From an uncultured Bacteroidales bacterium (GTDB lineage: Bacteria; Bacteroidota; Bacteroidia; Bacteroidales; UBA932): a stretch of DNA of 47,468 bases. Made by a program: the position numbers and the translations under genes. Location: positions 1 to 47,468 of the forward strand of contig CAMFBM010000017.1 of NCBI GenBank assembly GCA_945948555.1, given 5' to 3'. The notes below the pieces were generated by a model, which was not told where the DNA came from, did no database searches, and was given only the letters and a program-made list of their open reading frames with translations. Positions 1-9,771 of the stretch are shown here, one piece after another; positions within the stretch are counted from its first letter, which is position 1, and each line of letters starts with the position of its first letter.

Positions 1-65
1 ATCCAGGCTTTCGACTGGTCCAGCAGGGTTCTCCATCTGGAGGCAATTGATTAGGAATCCGGGAT

Positions 66-941
66 ATGGGAAATCTGATTATTGAGATACCCCCGATCGG
101 GGAGCGTGACTGTTACTACATTCAGGAAAGGTACAAGCCCTGCTTCAATTATCCCCTGCACAAGCACAATGTCTATGAATTCAATTTTGTGGAGCATTGT
201 GAGGGAGCCCGGAGGATTGTCGGGGACAGTGTGGAAGTGCTTGGTGAGTACGACCTTGCATTTGTGGGCTGCAACCTGGAGCACGTCTGGGAACAGTATG
301 AATGCAAGCCGGGAATCATCCACGAAATCACCATAATGATTCCCGCCGATTTCTTCGAAGCAAAATTCATGGAGAAGAACTGTATGAAGCCCGTGAAGGA
401 TATGTTCGAGAACGCCCAGGTGGGAGTCGCCTTCGGGATGAGGGCAATAATGACAGTCTATGACCGGATTAATCAGATTGTTTCTTCAGAACCGTCATTC
501 GGCACGGTCCAGACCCTTCTCTCGATAATATATGACCTTGCGGCTTCCGGGGATTACCACACTCTCGCATCGTCGCATTATTCGCACGCGGAGGTTCCGG
601 TCACCAGCCGGCGCATCCAGAAGCTGAAAGACTACATCGATGCGCATTTCAATGAGGAAATACGGATTGAGGTCCTTGCAGATATGGTGGGAATGACTCC
701 GAATGCTCTCAGCCGTTTCTTCAAACAGCGTACGAACAGGTCAATATCCAATTATATTAACGAAGTCAGGCTCGGACATGCCACAAATATGCTTGCGGAC
801 AGCACTATGTCAATTGCCGAGATTTCCTACCGTTGCGGCTTTAACACTATATCGAACTTCAATCGTATCTTTAAGAATGTCAAGGAGATAACGCCGAAGG
901 AATTCAGGGAGAGCTACAAAAAGAACATTTTTTTCATCTGA
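66..941 (+). CDS. AraC-family transcriptional regulator
   Basis: A 291-residue AraC/XylS-type activator. The N-terminal half (about residues 1-170) has a cupin-like sensor signature, with the PLHKHNVYEFNFVEHCEG stretch near residue 31 that is typical of sugar-sensing AraC proteins. The C-terminal domain, from about residue 183, carries two helix-turn-helix units: first IRIEVLADMVGMTPNALSRF, then a second containing MSIAEISYRCGFNTISNFNR and ending in the family hallmark ITPKEFR. The ATG at 66 is used. The gene lies just upstream of, and codirectional with, the beta-glucan PUL genes. The 100-bp gap to GH94 holds spaced direct repeats that suit an AraC dimer, so I infer it activates the PUL in response to a beta-glucan-derived sugar. 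The ligand is not visible from sequence. Many PULs use hybrid two-component or SusR regulators; an AraC-type one is less common but well known. Confidence 0.93.
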   Translation: MGNLIIEIPPIGERDCYYIQERYKPCFNYPLHKHNVYEFNFVEHCEGARRIVGDSVEVLGEYDLAFVGCNLEHVWEQYECKPGIIHEITIMIPADFFEAKFMEKNCMKPVKDMFENAQVGVAFGMRAIMTVYDRINQIVSSEPSFGTVQTLLSIIYDLAASGDYHTLASSHYSHAEVPVTSRRIQKLKDYIDAHFNEEIRIEVLADMVGMTPNALSRFFKQRTNRSISNYINEVRLGHATNMLADSTMSIAEISYRCGFNTISNFNRIFKNVKEITPKEFRESYKKNIFFI

Positions 942-947
942 GAAAGC

Positions 948-975
948 ATTGTGTAACATTCAGGTAGAATTGTGT
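948..975 (+). promoter_or_regulatory. Candidate AraC operator: two direct repeats 21 bp apart
   Basis: ATTGTGT occurs at 948-954 and again at 969-975, with starts 21 bp apart, about two helical turns. This is the geometry at which AraC-family dimers bind direct half-sites. The promoter-proximal copy would lie near -40 if transcription starts about 7 nt after the -7 box at 999-1006, a class II activator position. No good -33 TTTG is found at the usual distance, consistent with an activator-dependent promoter. Binding by the adjacent AraC protein is inferred. Confidence 0.55.
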
Positions 976-1036
976 CAGTCTGGGAAAATATTACTTTATA
1001 CCTTTGCCGCGGTAAAATAAAGTAACAGACTGACAC
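972..1036. repeat. 11-bp inverted repeat bracketing the GH94 promoter
   Basis: GTGTCAGTCTG at 972-982 and its exact reverse complement CAGACTGACAC at 1026-1036 flank the -7 box, separated by 43 bp. The left arm overlaps the proximal half-site of the direct repeat. It could be a second operator in reverse orientation, allowing looping or repression, or a long-loop RNA stem. The identity is directly visible; the function is inference. Confidence 0.6.
999..1006 (+). promoter_or_regulatory. Bacteroidota -7 box of the PUL promoter
   Basis: TACCTTTG matches the Bacteroidota sigma-ABfr -7 consensus TAnnTTTG and lies 35 bp before the GH94 start codon. The -33 box is poor, as expected for an activated promoter. 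Confidence 0.6.
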
Positions 1037-1041
1037 TAAAT

Positions 1042-3447
1042 ATGACCAAATCAGAATTCGGATATTTTGACGACTCCGCGAGGGAGTTCGTGACCGTCAC
1101 TCCGGCGACCCCATATCCCTGGATCAACTACCTGGGCAACAATGATTTCTTCTCGCTGATCAGCAACACGGCGGGAGGTTACTCCTTCTACAAGGATGCA
1201 AAGTTCCGCCGCATCACCCGCTATCGCTACAATGGCGTTCCGATGGACAACGGCGGGCGTTATTTCTACATAAAGGACGGAGACTGCATCTGGAATCCGG
1301 GCTGGAAGCCTTGCAAGACTCCGCTTGACAGCTACGAGTGCCGTCACGGAATGGGTTACACGAGGATTACCGGCGAGAAGAACGGTGTGCAGGCCTCAGT
1401 ACTTTTCTTTGTGCCTGAGAATACCTGGGCAGAGGTACAGAAAGTTACACTTACCAACAAGTCCTCCCAGACCAAATCCCTGAAACTCTTCTCCTTTGTC
1501 GAGTGGTGTCTCTGGAATGCCCAGACAGATATGGAGAATTTCCAGAGGAATCTCTCCACGGGTGAGGTGGAAATCGAAGGTTCGGTCATATATCACAAGA
1601 CGGAGTACCGCGAGCGCAGGAATCACTATGCCTTCTACTCGGTCAACAGGATGCCGGACGGATTCGACACCGACAGGGAGTCCTTCCTGGGAATGTACAA
1701 CGGTTTTGATGCTCCCGAGGCAGTTCTCGAAGGTAGAAGCCGCAACAGCCACGCCCACGGCTGGAGCCCGGTTGCTTCACATTGCATTGAAGTAACTCTC
1801 GGCCCGGGTGAATCCGAAGAACTGGTCTTTGTTCTGGGTTATGTAGAAAATGTTGAGGATGCAAAGTGGGAGGCTCCGGGTGTTGTGAACAAAGCCAAGG
1901 CAAAGGCCATTGTAAACCGATTTTCTACTCCAGAGGCCGTGGATGCGGCATTTGCCGAACTTAAGTCTGTCTGGGACAATCTGCTCGACAAGTACCGGGT
2001 TGAGAGCTCAGAACCACGTCTTGACCGGATGGTGAACATCTGGAACCAGTACCAGTGTATGATTACATTCTGCTTTTCCCGTTCGGCAAGCTATTTCGAA
2101 TCGGGAATCGGCAGGGGAATGGGCTTCCGCGATTCCAACCAGGACCTGGCCGGTTTCGTGCATCAGGTTCCGGAACGTGCCCGCCGGAGAATCCTCGACA
2201 TTGCTTCAACCCAGTTCCCGGACGGTGGCTGCTACCACCAGTACCAGCCTCTGACAAAGCGCGGTAACAACGACATCGGAGGCGGCTTCAATGATGATCC
2301 GCTCTGGCTGATTTTCGGAACTGTTTCCTATCTGAAGGAGACCGGGGATTTCTCCATTCTTGACGAACCGGTTCCTTTCGACAACAAGCCTGGCACAGAG
2401 GTCCCTCTTCTGGAGCATCTGCGCGTTTCATTCAATCACGTCATTGACAATGTCGGTCCTCACGGACTGCCGCTGATTGGCCGTGCAGACTGGAATGACT
2501 GCCTGAACCTGAACTGTTTCTCTTCTGACCCTAACGAGTCCTTCCAGACGACTGAGAACAGGACCGAGGGGTCCAAGGCTGAGTCTCTGATGATCGCCGG
2601 CCTCTTTGTCTACTGCGGAGGTCTTTACTCCGAGCTTTGTTCGAAACTCTCTCTTACTGAGGAGGCTGAGCGTGCAGCAAAGGCTGTCGATGCGATGTCC
2701 CGCGCCGTGCAGGAGTATGGCTGGGATGGAGAATGGTACCTGCGTGCCTACGATTTCTTCGGCGGCAAGGTCGGTTCATCGGAGAATGAGGAAGGAAAAA
2801 TATTCATCGAGAGTCAGGGCTGGTGCTCTATGGCGCAGATAGGAAAGGAGTGCCAGATGCCGCAAAGGGCACTTGATTCGGTAAAGAAATACCTTGACTG
2901 CGAGCACGGAATGGTCCTGAACTATCCGGCATACACGAAATATCACATAGAACTCGGCGAACAGTCTTCCTACCCTGTGGGTTACAAGGAGAACGGAGGC
3001 ATATTCTGCCACAACAACCCTTGGGTAATAATCGGCGAAACCCTCTGCGGCAGGGGAGATGATGCCTGGGAACATTACACAAAGATTTCCCCGGCGTTCA
3101 TCCGTGACCAGAAACTTCACCGTACGGAGCCTTACGTCTATGCACAGTGTCTTGCGGGCAAGGAAGCGGCTCTTCCTGGGGAGGCAAAGAATTCCTGGCT
3201 CACGGGGACTGCAGCCTGGAACTGGGTGACTGTCAGCCAGTTCATTCTAGGAATCAAACCTGAGTATGACGGTCTCCTCATTGATCCTTGCATTCCTTCG
3301 GACCTGAAAGAGTACACGGTTTACCGCCGTTTCAGGGATGCAAGCTACAAAATCACGGTTCTGAACCCATACTCAAGGAACAAGGCCTCATTGCCGACCT
3401 TCGTTCCTTACGAGCCGGGGGATCACGAAATAACCGTTGAACTTTAG
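1042..3447 (+). CDS. GH94 cellobiose/cellodextrin phosphorylase
   Basis: An 801-residue glycoside hydrolase family 94 enzyme, full length for cellobiose phosphorylases (about 800-820 residues). The family splits beta-1,4-glucosyl disaccharides or oligosaccharides with phosphate, giving alpha-glucose 1-phosphate. The N-terminal beta-sandwich begins with [20 protein letters not shown], a pattern typical of cellobiose phosphorylases. The catalytic (alpha/alpha)6 barrel contains [12 protein letters not shown]; the second Asp of DWND (residue 486) aligns with the known general acid Asp490 of the Cellvibrio gilvus enzyme. There is no signal peptide, so it is cytoplasmic. It is the first gene after the AraC operator region and lies 33 bp before GH5. 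With the GPH transporter and GH3 it implies import of cellobiose followed by ATP-sparing phosphorolysis. Cellodextrin rather than cellobiose preference cannot be excluded. Confidence 0.93.
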   Translation: MTKSEFGYFDDSAREFVTVTPATPYPWINYLGNNDFFSLISNTAGGYSFYKDAKFRRITRYRYNGVPMDNGGRYFYIKDGDCIWNPGWKPCKTPLDSYECRHGMGYTRITGEKNGVQASVLFFVPENTWAEVQKVTLTNKSSQTKSLKLFSFVEWCLWNAQTDMENFQRNLSTGEVEIEGSVIYHKTEYRERRNHYAFYSVNRMPDGFDTDRESFLGMYNGFDAPEAVLEGRSRNSHAHGWSPVASHCIEVTLGPGESEELVFVLGYVENVEDAKWEAPGVVNKAKAKAIVNRFSTPEAVDAAFAELKSVWDNLLDKYRVESSEPRLDRMVNIWNQYQCMITFCFSRSASYFESGIGRGMGFRDSNQDLAGFVHQVPERARRRILDIASTQFPDGGCYHQYQPLTKRGNNDIGGGFNDDPLWLIFGTVSYLKETGDFSILDEPVPFDNKPGTEVPLLEHLRVSFNHVIDNVGPHGLPLIGRADWNDCLNLNCFSSDPNESFQTTENRTEGSKAESLMIAGLFVYCGGLYSELCSKLSLTEEAERAAKAVDAMSRAVQEYGWDGEWYLRAYDFFGGKVGSSENEEGKIFIESQGWCSMAQIGKECQMPQRALDSVKKYLDCEHGMVLNYPAYTKYHIELGEQSSYPVGYKENGGIFCHNNPWVIIGETLCGRGDDAWEHYTKISPAFIRDQKLHRTEPYVYAQCLAGKEAALPGEAKNSWLTGTAAWNWVTVSQFILGIKPEYDGLLIDPCIPSDLKEYTVYRRFRDASYKITVLNPYSRNKASLPTFVPYEPGDHEITVEL

Positions 3448-3480
3448 GAAATATTCAACAATAGTAAATATCCACAAACA

Positions 3481-4755
3481 ATGAAACTGATAACCAAATC
3501 AATTGCTGCTCTTGCTGCAGGACTGTTCTTTGCACTCACTCTTGCCTGTGCAAAACCTGCTCCACCAGCTGACCCGGGTCAGACTCCGAAATACCCTGAG
3601 GCCATCGAATTTGCGATGAGTCTGGGAGTTGGATGGAACCTGGGCAACAGTTTTGATGCTCACATCGACGGAATGAGCGGTGAAACCCTCTGGGGCAACC
3701 CTGTGGTTACGCGAGAACTTTTCAAGGCTCTCAAGGCTGCCGGTTTCGGCAGTGTGCGTATTCCCGTGACCTGGATGGGACACATCGGGAAAGCTCCTGA
3801 ATACCGCATCGAGAAGGCTTGGCTCGACCGTGTCGCTGAGGTTGCGGGTTACGCCCGTGATGAGGGTCTGAAGTGTATAATCAACATCCATCACGACGGT
3901 TTTGGTGCCGAGAAAGACCCCGCAAAGCAGGGATATCACTGGCTTGACTTGCCTGCTGCGTCAAAGGATCCCGAGAAGAATCGCGAGATAATGTCAAAGC
4001 TCGCTATGGTCTGGATGCAGATTGCAAACCGCTTCCAGAACGAGGGCGAGTGGCTCATCTTCGAAGTTCTCAATGAAATCCAGGACGGAAACTGGGGCGG
4101 CGGGGAGAATCTCACCGACGGCGGAAAGATGTATATGACTCTCAATGAGTGGAATCAGCTCTGTGTGGATGTCATCCGCGCGACGGGAGGATGCAACGAG
4201 ACCCGCTACATCGGAATCCCGAGTTTCGTCTGCCAGCCGGACAAGGCAGTGAAATATCTCGTCCTGCCGGAAGACAGCGCAACCGGAAGGCTGATGGTCT
4301 CAGTACATATTTACGACCCCTGGGACTATGCCGGCAGCGCCAAATACAGCGAATGGGGGCACACCGGAAAGGATGTCGTTCCGGGAAGTGACGGGGAGAC
4401 GGAGTACAACGCAACCCTCGATGCCCTTTTCAACAAATTTGTCAGAAGGGGAGTGCCTGTGTATGTAGGGGAATACGGCTGTGTTCATCGCAACACAAAA
4501 AAGGCCGAGGAATTCCGCCTGTACTATCTGGAGTATACTGCAAAGTCGCTCCGCAACCACAGGATGCCGGTTTTCCTCTGGGATAATGCCAATCCGGGAA
4601 GCGGTGAGGAGGCCTTCGGGCTGATCAGACACGACAACGGCAAGTTCATCAACAATGCGAAGGACGTTGTCCGTACCGTCATCGATGCCTGGAACAACAA
4701 TGATCCGGCCTACTCCCTGCAAAGCATCTGGAACAGGGCTCCGGATTCGAAATGA
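3481..4755 (+). CDS. GH5 endo-beta-1,4-glucanase, lipoprotein
   Basis: A 424-residue secreted glycoside hydrolase family 5 protein. A lipoprotein signal peptide ends in LTLAC (Cys23), predicting outer-membrane anchoring, probably facing outward. The (beta/alpha)8 barrel shows GWNLGNSFDAH near residue 50, the conserved GSVRIPVTW, IINIHHDG, the acid/base Glu in EVLNEIQ (Glu199), SVHIYDPWDY and the nucleophile Glu in VYVGEYGC (Glu331), then FLWDN. The NLGNSFDA...ETLWGNP pattern resembles subfamily GH5_4, whose members cut mixed-linkage beta-glucan, xyloglucan or carboxymethylcellulose. The subfamily call is my inference. It is 33 bp after GH94 and 26 bp before SusC, so probably in one transcript. 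It is the only endo-acting enzyme seen here and presumably produces the oligosaccharides taken up by the SusCD pair. Confidence 0.92.
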   Translation: MKLITKSIAALAAGLFFALTLACAKPAPPADPGQTPKYPEAIEFAMSLGVGWNLGNSFDAHIDGMSGETLWGNPVVTRELFKALKAAGFGSVRIPVTWMGHIGKAPEYRIEKAWLDRVAEVAGYARDEGLKCIINIHHDGFGAEKDPAKQGYHWLDLPAASKDPEKNREIMSKLAMVWMQIANRFQNEGEWLIFEVLNEIQDGNWGGGENLTDGGKMYMTLNEWNQLCVDVIRATGGCNETRYIGIPSFVCQPDKAVKYLVLPEDSATGRLMVSVHIYDPWDYAGSAKYSEWGHTGKDVVPGSDGETEYNATLDALFNKFVRRGVPVYVGEYGCVHRNTKKAEEFRLYYLEYTAKSLRNHRMPVFLWDNANPGSGEEAFGLIRHDNGKFINNAKDVVRTVIDAWNNNDPAYSLQSIWNRAPDSK

Positions 4756-4781
4756 GACACACTGATAATCAATTATAAAAT

Positions 4782-7700
4782 ATGAAAAACTTTTATCGAA
4801 TAATGCTCCTCGTGGCATTGTCGACCGCTTTCTGCATTGTTCCGGCACATTCAGCCGAGGCAACTGGAACAGGTTCGGCAGTGCAGCAGGACGGCATCAA
4901 GGTGACCGGAACGGTTGCAGATGCCATCGGAGGTGTTGCAGGCGCTTCCGTAATGATTGACGGAACATTGACAGGTACCATCACGGACCTGGACGGCAAG
5001 TACACAATTGACACGAAAACAGGTGACGTTCTCGTGTTCTCCTGCATCGGTTACAAGACAGTCAAGGTGATTGTGACAACTCAGGCTGTCATCGATGTAA
5101 CTCTCGAAGAGGACACAACTCTCCTTGAGGAAGTTGTCGTGACGGCTCTTGGAGTAAAGCGTGAGCGCAAGGCTCTGGGTTACGGCGTGGCAGAGGTCAA
5201 GGGTGATGAACTCACAACTGCCAAGGAGACCAATGTCGTCAACTCCCTTGCCGGAAAGGTGGCCGGTCTGGTGATACAGCAGACTGCCGGAGGCGCTTCC
5301 GGTTCAACCCGTGTTATGCTCAGGGGTAACACCGAGATGACGGGAAACAACCAGCCTCTCTACGTCGTGGACGGCGTTCCGCTCGACAATACCAACTTCG
5401 GAAGCGCAGGCCAGGCGGGTGGATATGACCTTGGTGACGGAATCTCTGCAATCAATCCTGATGACATCGAGACTATGACGGTGCTCAAGGGTCCTGCCGC
5501 ATCCGCACTTTACGGTTCGCGTGCCTCACACGGTGTGATTCTCATTACCACCAAAAAGGCTGACGAGGACAAGTTCAGCCTCGAGTACAACGGATCGTTC
5601 ACCTTTGAATCCCAGCTCGCAAGATGGGACAATGTCCAGCTAATCTACGGACAGGGTACTAAAGGTGAATATTCAAAAGATGCAACAGCCCTGACCAACA
5701 GCAGCTGGGGTCCGAAGGCCGACATCAACGAGATGACCTACTTCGACGGAGTCACCCGTCCGACCCTCATCTATCCGAACAATGCATCGGATTTCTTCCG
5801 CACCGGTTTCACTGCACAGAACTCTCTGATTTTCTCCACTAACACTGGAAAAAGCGGTATCCGTGTGTCCCTGACCGATATGCGCAATCTCGACATTCTT
5901 CCAAATTCAGGAATGAGCCGCGACAATGTGAATCTCCGTGCCAACACGAGCGTGGGCAAGGTGGATATGGACTTCAATGTCACCTACACCCGCGAGGATG
6001 TCAAGAATCGTCCTGCATTGGGAGACTCCCAGAGCAATGTCGGTAAGAACCTTATGACCATCGCCAACTCTTTCGACCAATCCTGGTTGAAGAACTACCA
6101 GACTGCCACCGGCGATTACGCGAACTGGAATGGAAACGACCAGTACAACAAGAACCCGTACTGGGACCTCTACAAGAACAGCAACAAATCAGCAAAGGAT
6201 GTTTTCCGTCTGACAGGAAAGCTCGTCTGGAACATCAATTCACACCTCAGGATTCAGGGAACCGTCGGTTCGGATATGAACAATATGGAGTTCTCTGACT
6301 ATGTTGCCCGCACAACCCCGGGAAAGGCTGCCGGACAGCTTCAGAATTCCATCTTCAGGAATCGCACCGTGAATGCTGAACTTCTCGTCCTCTACAACAA
6401 CGAGTGGGGTAACTTCGACTTCAGTGCCACTGCCGGAGGCAATATCTTCAACGTGAACAACCACACCACCGTTACGACTGGCACTACCCAGCTGATGGAC
6501 GACATCGTTGCCATTATGAACTATGAAGAGCAGAACACTCAGGAAAGTTCGTACTGCAAGCAGATCAACTCTCTCTTTGCCAGCGCAAGTCTCGGCTACA
6601 AGCGTACATATTACCTTGAGGCAACGGTTCGCGGCGACCAGTCTTCGACCCTGCCGGTGAACAACAATATATATGTATATCCTTCAGTTTCGGCTTCCCT
6701 CGTGTTCTCCAACTTCGTGGAAAAGAAGAATATCCTTTCTTTCGGTAAGATTCGCGCATCCTACGCCGTTGTCGGAAGTGACACTGACCCTTATATGCTT
6801 TCACTCAACTACGCTAACGGAAAATATTCATATCCGGGCTACACGATCGGAATGATCAACGGAAACATCCAGCCGAATATGAACCTCCGTCCGACTATGA
6901 CGTCTTCCGTTGAGGCGGGTCTCGAGATGAAGTTCTTCAACAACCGCCTGGGAGTTGACTTCACTTACTACTGGCAGAATTCAAAGGACCAGATTATCCG
7001 TCTTGCATCTTCTTCGGCTTCAGGCTACGACAAGAGGCTGGTGAACGCCGGACAGATCCGCAACTCCGGAGTTGAGTTTGCAATCAACGCCCGCGCAGTT
7101 CAGGCAGGTGACTTCGCCTGGGATCTGGGCTTGAACTTCTCGAAGAACAACAACAAGGTCATCGACCTTGTGGATGGAATGGACTTCTTTGAACTTGAGA
7201 AGGCAGCGTGGTGCAATGTTTCGGTAGGCGCACAGAAAGGCGAGAATTTCGGTTCCATCGTCGGCCCGGGATTCCTTCGTGACGAGAAGAACAGAATCAT
7301 TGTCGATCCTGAAACCGGTATGCCTTACATCGACAACACCACCAAAGTTCTCGGAAACGCATCCTGGGACTGGACCGGAGGTTTCTACACCACATTCTCC
7401 TACAAGGGCTTCCGTCTGTCTGCTGCTTTCGACGTGAAGGTCGGTGCAGATCTCTACTCGATGTCAATGCGTTCAGCCTACAATTGCGGAAAGGCTATGG
7501 AGACTGTTGCAGGACGTGAGGAGTGGTACACTTCCGAGGAGCAGAGAAAGGCGGCTGGCTGGAACCAGAAGGACTGGATCAATTCCGGTCATGCTTCAGG
7601 TTACGTCGTCGAGGGTGTGTATGGAACCAAGGATGCTGACGGAAACATCGTCGGAACGGAAGTGGTCAACACCATTCCGGTCGATCCTGAGAAATATTGG

Positions 7701-7979
7701 CAGACGGCGGCTGAGAAAGACCCTGTCCAGTTCATCTACGACAACTCCTACATCAAGTGCCGTGAGCTGACCTTCAGCTATGCCTTCCCAAGCAAATGGC
7801 TCGGCAAGGCCGTGAAAGGTCTCAGCCTCTCATTCGTGGCGCGCAACCCGTTCATCGTCTGGAAGAATATTCCTAACATCGACCCTGATTCGGCCTACAA
7901 TACTTCGGGTATGGGCCTGGAGTATGGTTCACTCCCGTCTCGCAGGAGCTTTGGTTTCAACATTAAGCTCAATTTCTAA
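4782..7979 (+). CDS. SusC-like TonB-dependent outer-membrane transporter (PUL)
   Basis: A 1065-residue SusC/RagA-family TonB-dependent transporter that imports oligosaccharides through the outer membrane using energy from the TonB-ExbBD system. Visible parts in order: a signal peptide (residues 1-25), a carboxypeptidase-D regulatory-like domain (about 38-110), the SusC signature LEEVVVTALG (115-124), a plug domain with QPLYVVDGVPLD, and a large beta-barrel ending in FNIKLNF, the aromatic C-terminus typical of outer-membrane barrels. Length matches the family (about 1000-1100). The SusD partner starts 15 bp after its stop codon. The substrate is inferred to be beta-glucan oligosaccharides from the flanking GH5, GH3 and GH94 genes. 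Confidence 0.96.
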   Translation: MKNFYRIMLLVALSTAFCIVPAHSAEATGTGSAVQQDGIKVTGTVADAIGGVAGASVMIDGTLTGTITDLDGKYTIDTKTGDVLVFSCIGYKTVKVIVTTQAVIDVTLEEDTTLLEEVVVTALGVKRERKALGYGVAEVKGDELTTAKETNVVNSLAGKVAGLVIQQTAGGASGSTRVMLRGNTEMTGNNQPLYVVDGVPLDNTNFGSAGQAGGYDLGDGISAINPDDIETMTVLKGPAASALYGSRASHGVILITTKKADEDKFSLEYNGSFTFESQLARWDNVQLIYGQGTKGEYSKDATALTNSSWGPKADINEMTYFDGVTRPTLIYPNNASDFFRTGFTAQNSLIFSTNTGKSGIRVSLTDMRNLDILPNSGMSRDNVNLRANTSVGKVDMDFNVTYTREDVKNRPALGDSQSNVGKNLMTIANSFDQSWLKNYQTATGDYANWNGNDQYNKNPYWDLYKNSNKSAKDVFRLTGKLVWNINSHLRIQGTVGSDMNNMEFSDYVARTTPGKAAGQLQNSIFRNRTVNAELLVLYNNEWGNFDFSATAGGNIFNVNNHTTVTTGTTQLMDDIVAIMNYEEQNTQESSYCKQINSLFASASLGYKRTYYLEATVRGDQSSTLPVNNNIYVYPSVSASLVFSNFVEKKNILSFGKIRASYAVVGSDTDPYMLSLNYANGKYSYPGYTIGMINGNIQPNMNLRPTMTSSVEAGLEMKFFNNRLGVDFTYYWQNSKDQIIRLASSSASGYDKRLVNAGQIRNSGVEFAINARAVQAGDFAWDLGLNFSKNNNKVIDLVDGMDFFELEKAAWCNVSVGAQKGENFGSIVGPGFLRDEKNRIIVDPETGMPYIDNTTKVLGNASWDWTGGFYTTFSYKGFRLSAAFDVKVGADLYSMSMRSAYNCGKAMETVAGREEWYTSEEQRKAAGWNQKDWINSGHASGYVVEGVYGTKDADGNIVGTEVVNTIPVDPEKYWQTAAEKDPVQFIYDNSYIKCRELTFSYAFPSKWLGKAVKGLSLSFVARNPFIVWKNIPNIDPDSAYNTSGMGLEYGSLPSRRSFGFNIKLNF

Positions 7980-7994
7980 TTCGGAGGATACAAA

Positions 7995-9767
7995 ATGAAA
8001 AATATATTTACAAAACTTGTGTGCCTTGCTCTTGGAGCCGCTGCCCTTACATCCTGCAGCGACAGGTATCTCACTGACCTGAACACCGACAAGACCAAGC
8101 CTACCACAATCAATCCCAACGCCCAGCTCACCACCGGCCTTCTTCAGCCGATGGGAGACTTCCAGCTGATGGACACCTACCGTTGCTATATCACAGGTTT
8201 CACTCAGTACTACGCAGGCGGCTGGAACGTGTCCAGCTATGGCGGCGCAGTGCACGCCGACAACAACATGATGTCAAGCCTTTGGGACAGATTCTACTCT
8301 GTCGGCATCAAGAATGTGGTTGACGCCATTGACCGCAGTCAGGACCTGCCGAACGTAAATGCGATTCTGCGTATCCACAAGGTATATATGATGTCAATCC
8401 TCACCGACACCTACGGTGACATTCCTTGCTCTGAGGCAGGTCTTGGAAAAATTGCCGGCATAGGTAATCCTAAGTACGACACCCAGGAGGAAATCTACAA
8501 CTGGTTCTTCACTGAACTCGCTGCCTGTGTGGAGCAGCTTCGCAACAGCGAAGGAAAGGATGTCGTGACAGGGGACGTGACAAACTACTCCGGAAACACA
8601 GCACAGTGGGCTAAGTTTGCCAACAGTCTCAGGATGCGTTTTGCAATGCGTATCTCGGATGTAAATCCGGACAAGGCTAAGGCTGAGTTTGAAAGTGCCC
8701 TTGCAAGCCCTGCAGGATACATCTCGACATTTGCTGACAATGCTTTTGTCAAATACATCGACGGTCCGTTCACCCTCTATGATGGAGCAAAGGATTTGGA
8801 TTTTCGTGTGAATGCTCTCGGAGAAATGCTCTACGGCCAGGATGCCACTTCGCCGACCTTTGTCTGCCACACCCTCTTCCACAGGATGAAACAGACTTCC
8901 GACCCGCGTCTGTACCGCATCTGCCGCCACTACATCAACACGAAACGCAGCCAGATCAAGGCTGACGACGAATGGAATATTGATGTCACTGATGAGGTTG
9001 TTGCTTACCAGAACAGTGCAAAGGGACAGAGCAATCAGCAGACACAGGCTCCGGGATGGGCTTGCTATGTGGGTGCAGCCTGGTATTCCGACTGGGTAGC
9101 CGCTCCGGACAATGCAGACATACCTACCCTTGCGGCTCTTGTCGCCCAGTATCCTGATGCAGGATTCGACGGCTCCAATTTCCCTGCCCGTATGATCCGT
9201 CCTTCCCTCTCAATCCAGTTGGAAAAGAGCGAGTGCCCGGGAATTATGATGACCTCCGCAGAGTCCCATTTCCTGATGGCTGAGGCAATCGTCAAGGGCT
9301 GGACAGTTGAAGGAACCGTTTCAGAACACTATGAGGCAGGCGTGCGCGATGCAATGCAGGTAATCAACGATTATTACAACGTCAGCAAAATCTCCGAATC
9401 AGAGATTGCCGCCTATCTTGCAGCAAACCCTGTGGGCTCATCTGCGGACGCACAGGTTGAAGCCATCAACACCCAGGCCTGGATTCTCCACCTGACCAAC
9501 CCTTCAGAAGGCTGGGCCAACCTTCGCCGCAGCGACTATCCGGTGCTGGATGACCGCAGCAAATACAATATTTCAGACTTTACTCCGGACGATCCGAACA
9601 ATCTCAACACTCCTCTGCGTCTGTACTATCCTCAGTTCGAGATGCAGTACAACAGAGAGCAGTATGAAATTGCCATTTCCCGCATCGAAGGAGGCAAGGA
9701 TGACTGGCACAAACCGGTGTGGTGGGACAAGAACCCTACCCGCGTAAACCACGACCTTTACAAGTAA
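7995..9767 (+). CDS. SusD-like surface glycan-binding lipoprotein (PUL)
   Basis: A 590-residue SusD/RagB-type lipoprotein forming the lid of the SusC transporter on the cell surface. The signal peptide ends in the lipobox LTSC (Cys21), followed by Ser-Asp, consistent with surface export in Bacteroidota. The early region ...LTTGLLQPMGDFQ... and the tetratricopeptide-rich body resemble the SusD_like-2 group, including the phrase MSILTDTYGDIPCSEA near residue 133 seen widely in this family. The C-terminal part, near AWILHLTNPSEGWANLRRSDYPVL, is also characteristic. It follows susC by 15 bp and is only 4 bp from the next lipoprotein gene, so the three are almost certainly cotranscribed. Glycan specificity is inferred from context. 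Confidence 0.95.
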   Translation: MKNIFTKLVCLALGAAALTSCSDRYLTDLNTDKTKPTTINPNAQLTTGLLQPMGDFQLMDTYRCYITGFTQYYAGGWNVSSYGGAVHADNNMMSSLWDRFYSVGIKNVVDAIDRSQDLPNVNAILRIHKVYMMSILTDTYGDIPCSEAGLGKIAGIGNPKYDTQEEIYNWFFTELAACVEQLRNSEGKDVVTGDVTNYSGNTAQWAKFANSLRMRFAMRISDVNPDKAKAEFESALASPAGYISTFADNAFVKYIDGPFTLYDGAKDLDFRVNALGEMLYGQDATSPTFVCHTLFHRMKQTSDPRLYRICRHYINTKRSQIKADDEWNIDVTDEVVAYQNSAKGQSNQQTQAPGWACYVGAAWYSDWVAAPDNADIPTLAALVAQYPDAGFDGSNFPARMIRPSLSIQLEKSECPGIMMTSAESHFLMAEAIVKGWTVEGTVSEHYEAGVRDAMQVINDYYNVSKISESEIAAYLAANPVGSSADAQVEAINTQAWILHLTNPSEGWANLRRSDYPVLDDRSKYNISDFTPDDPNNLNTPLRLYYPQFEMQYNREQYEIAISRIEGGKDDWHKPVWWDKNPTRVNHDLYK

Positions 9768-9771
9768 TATT

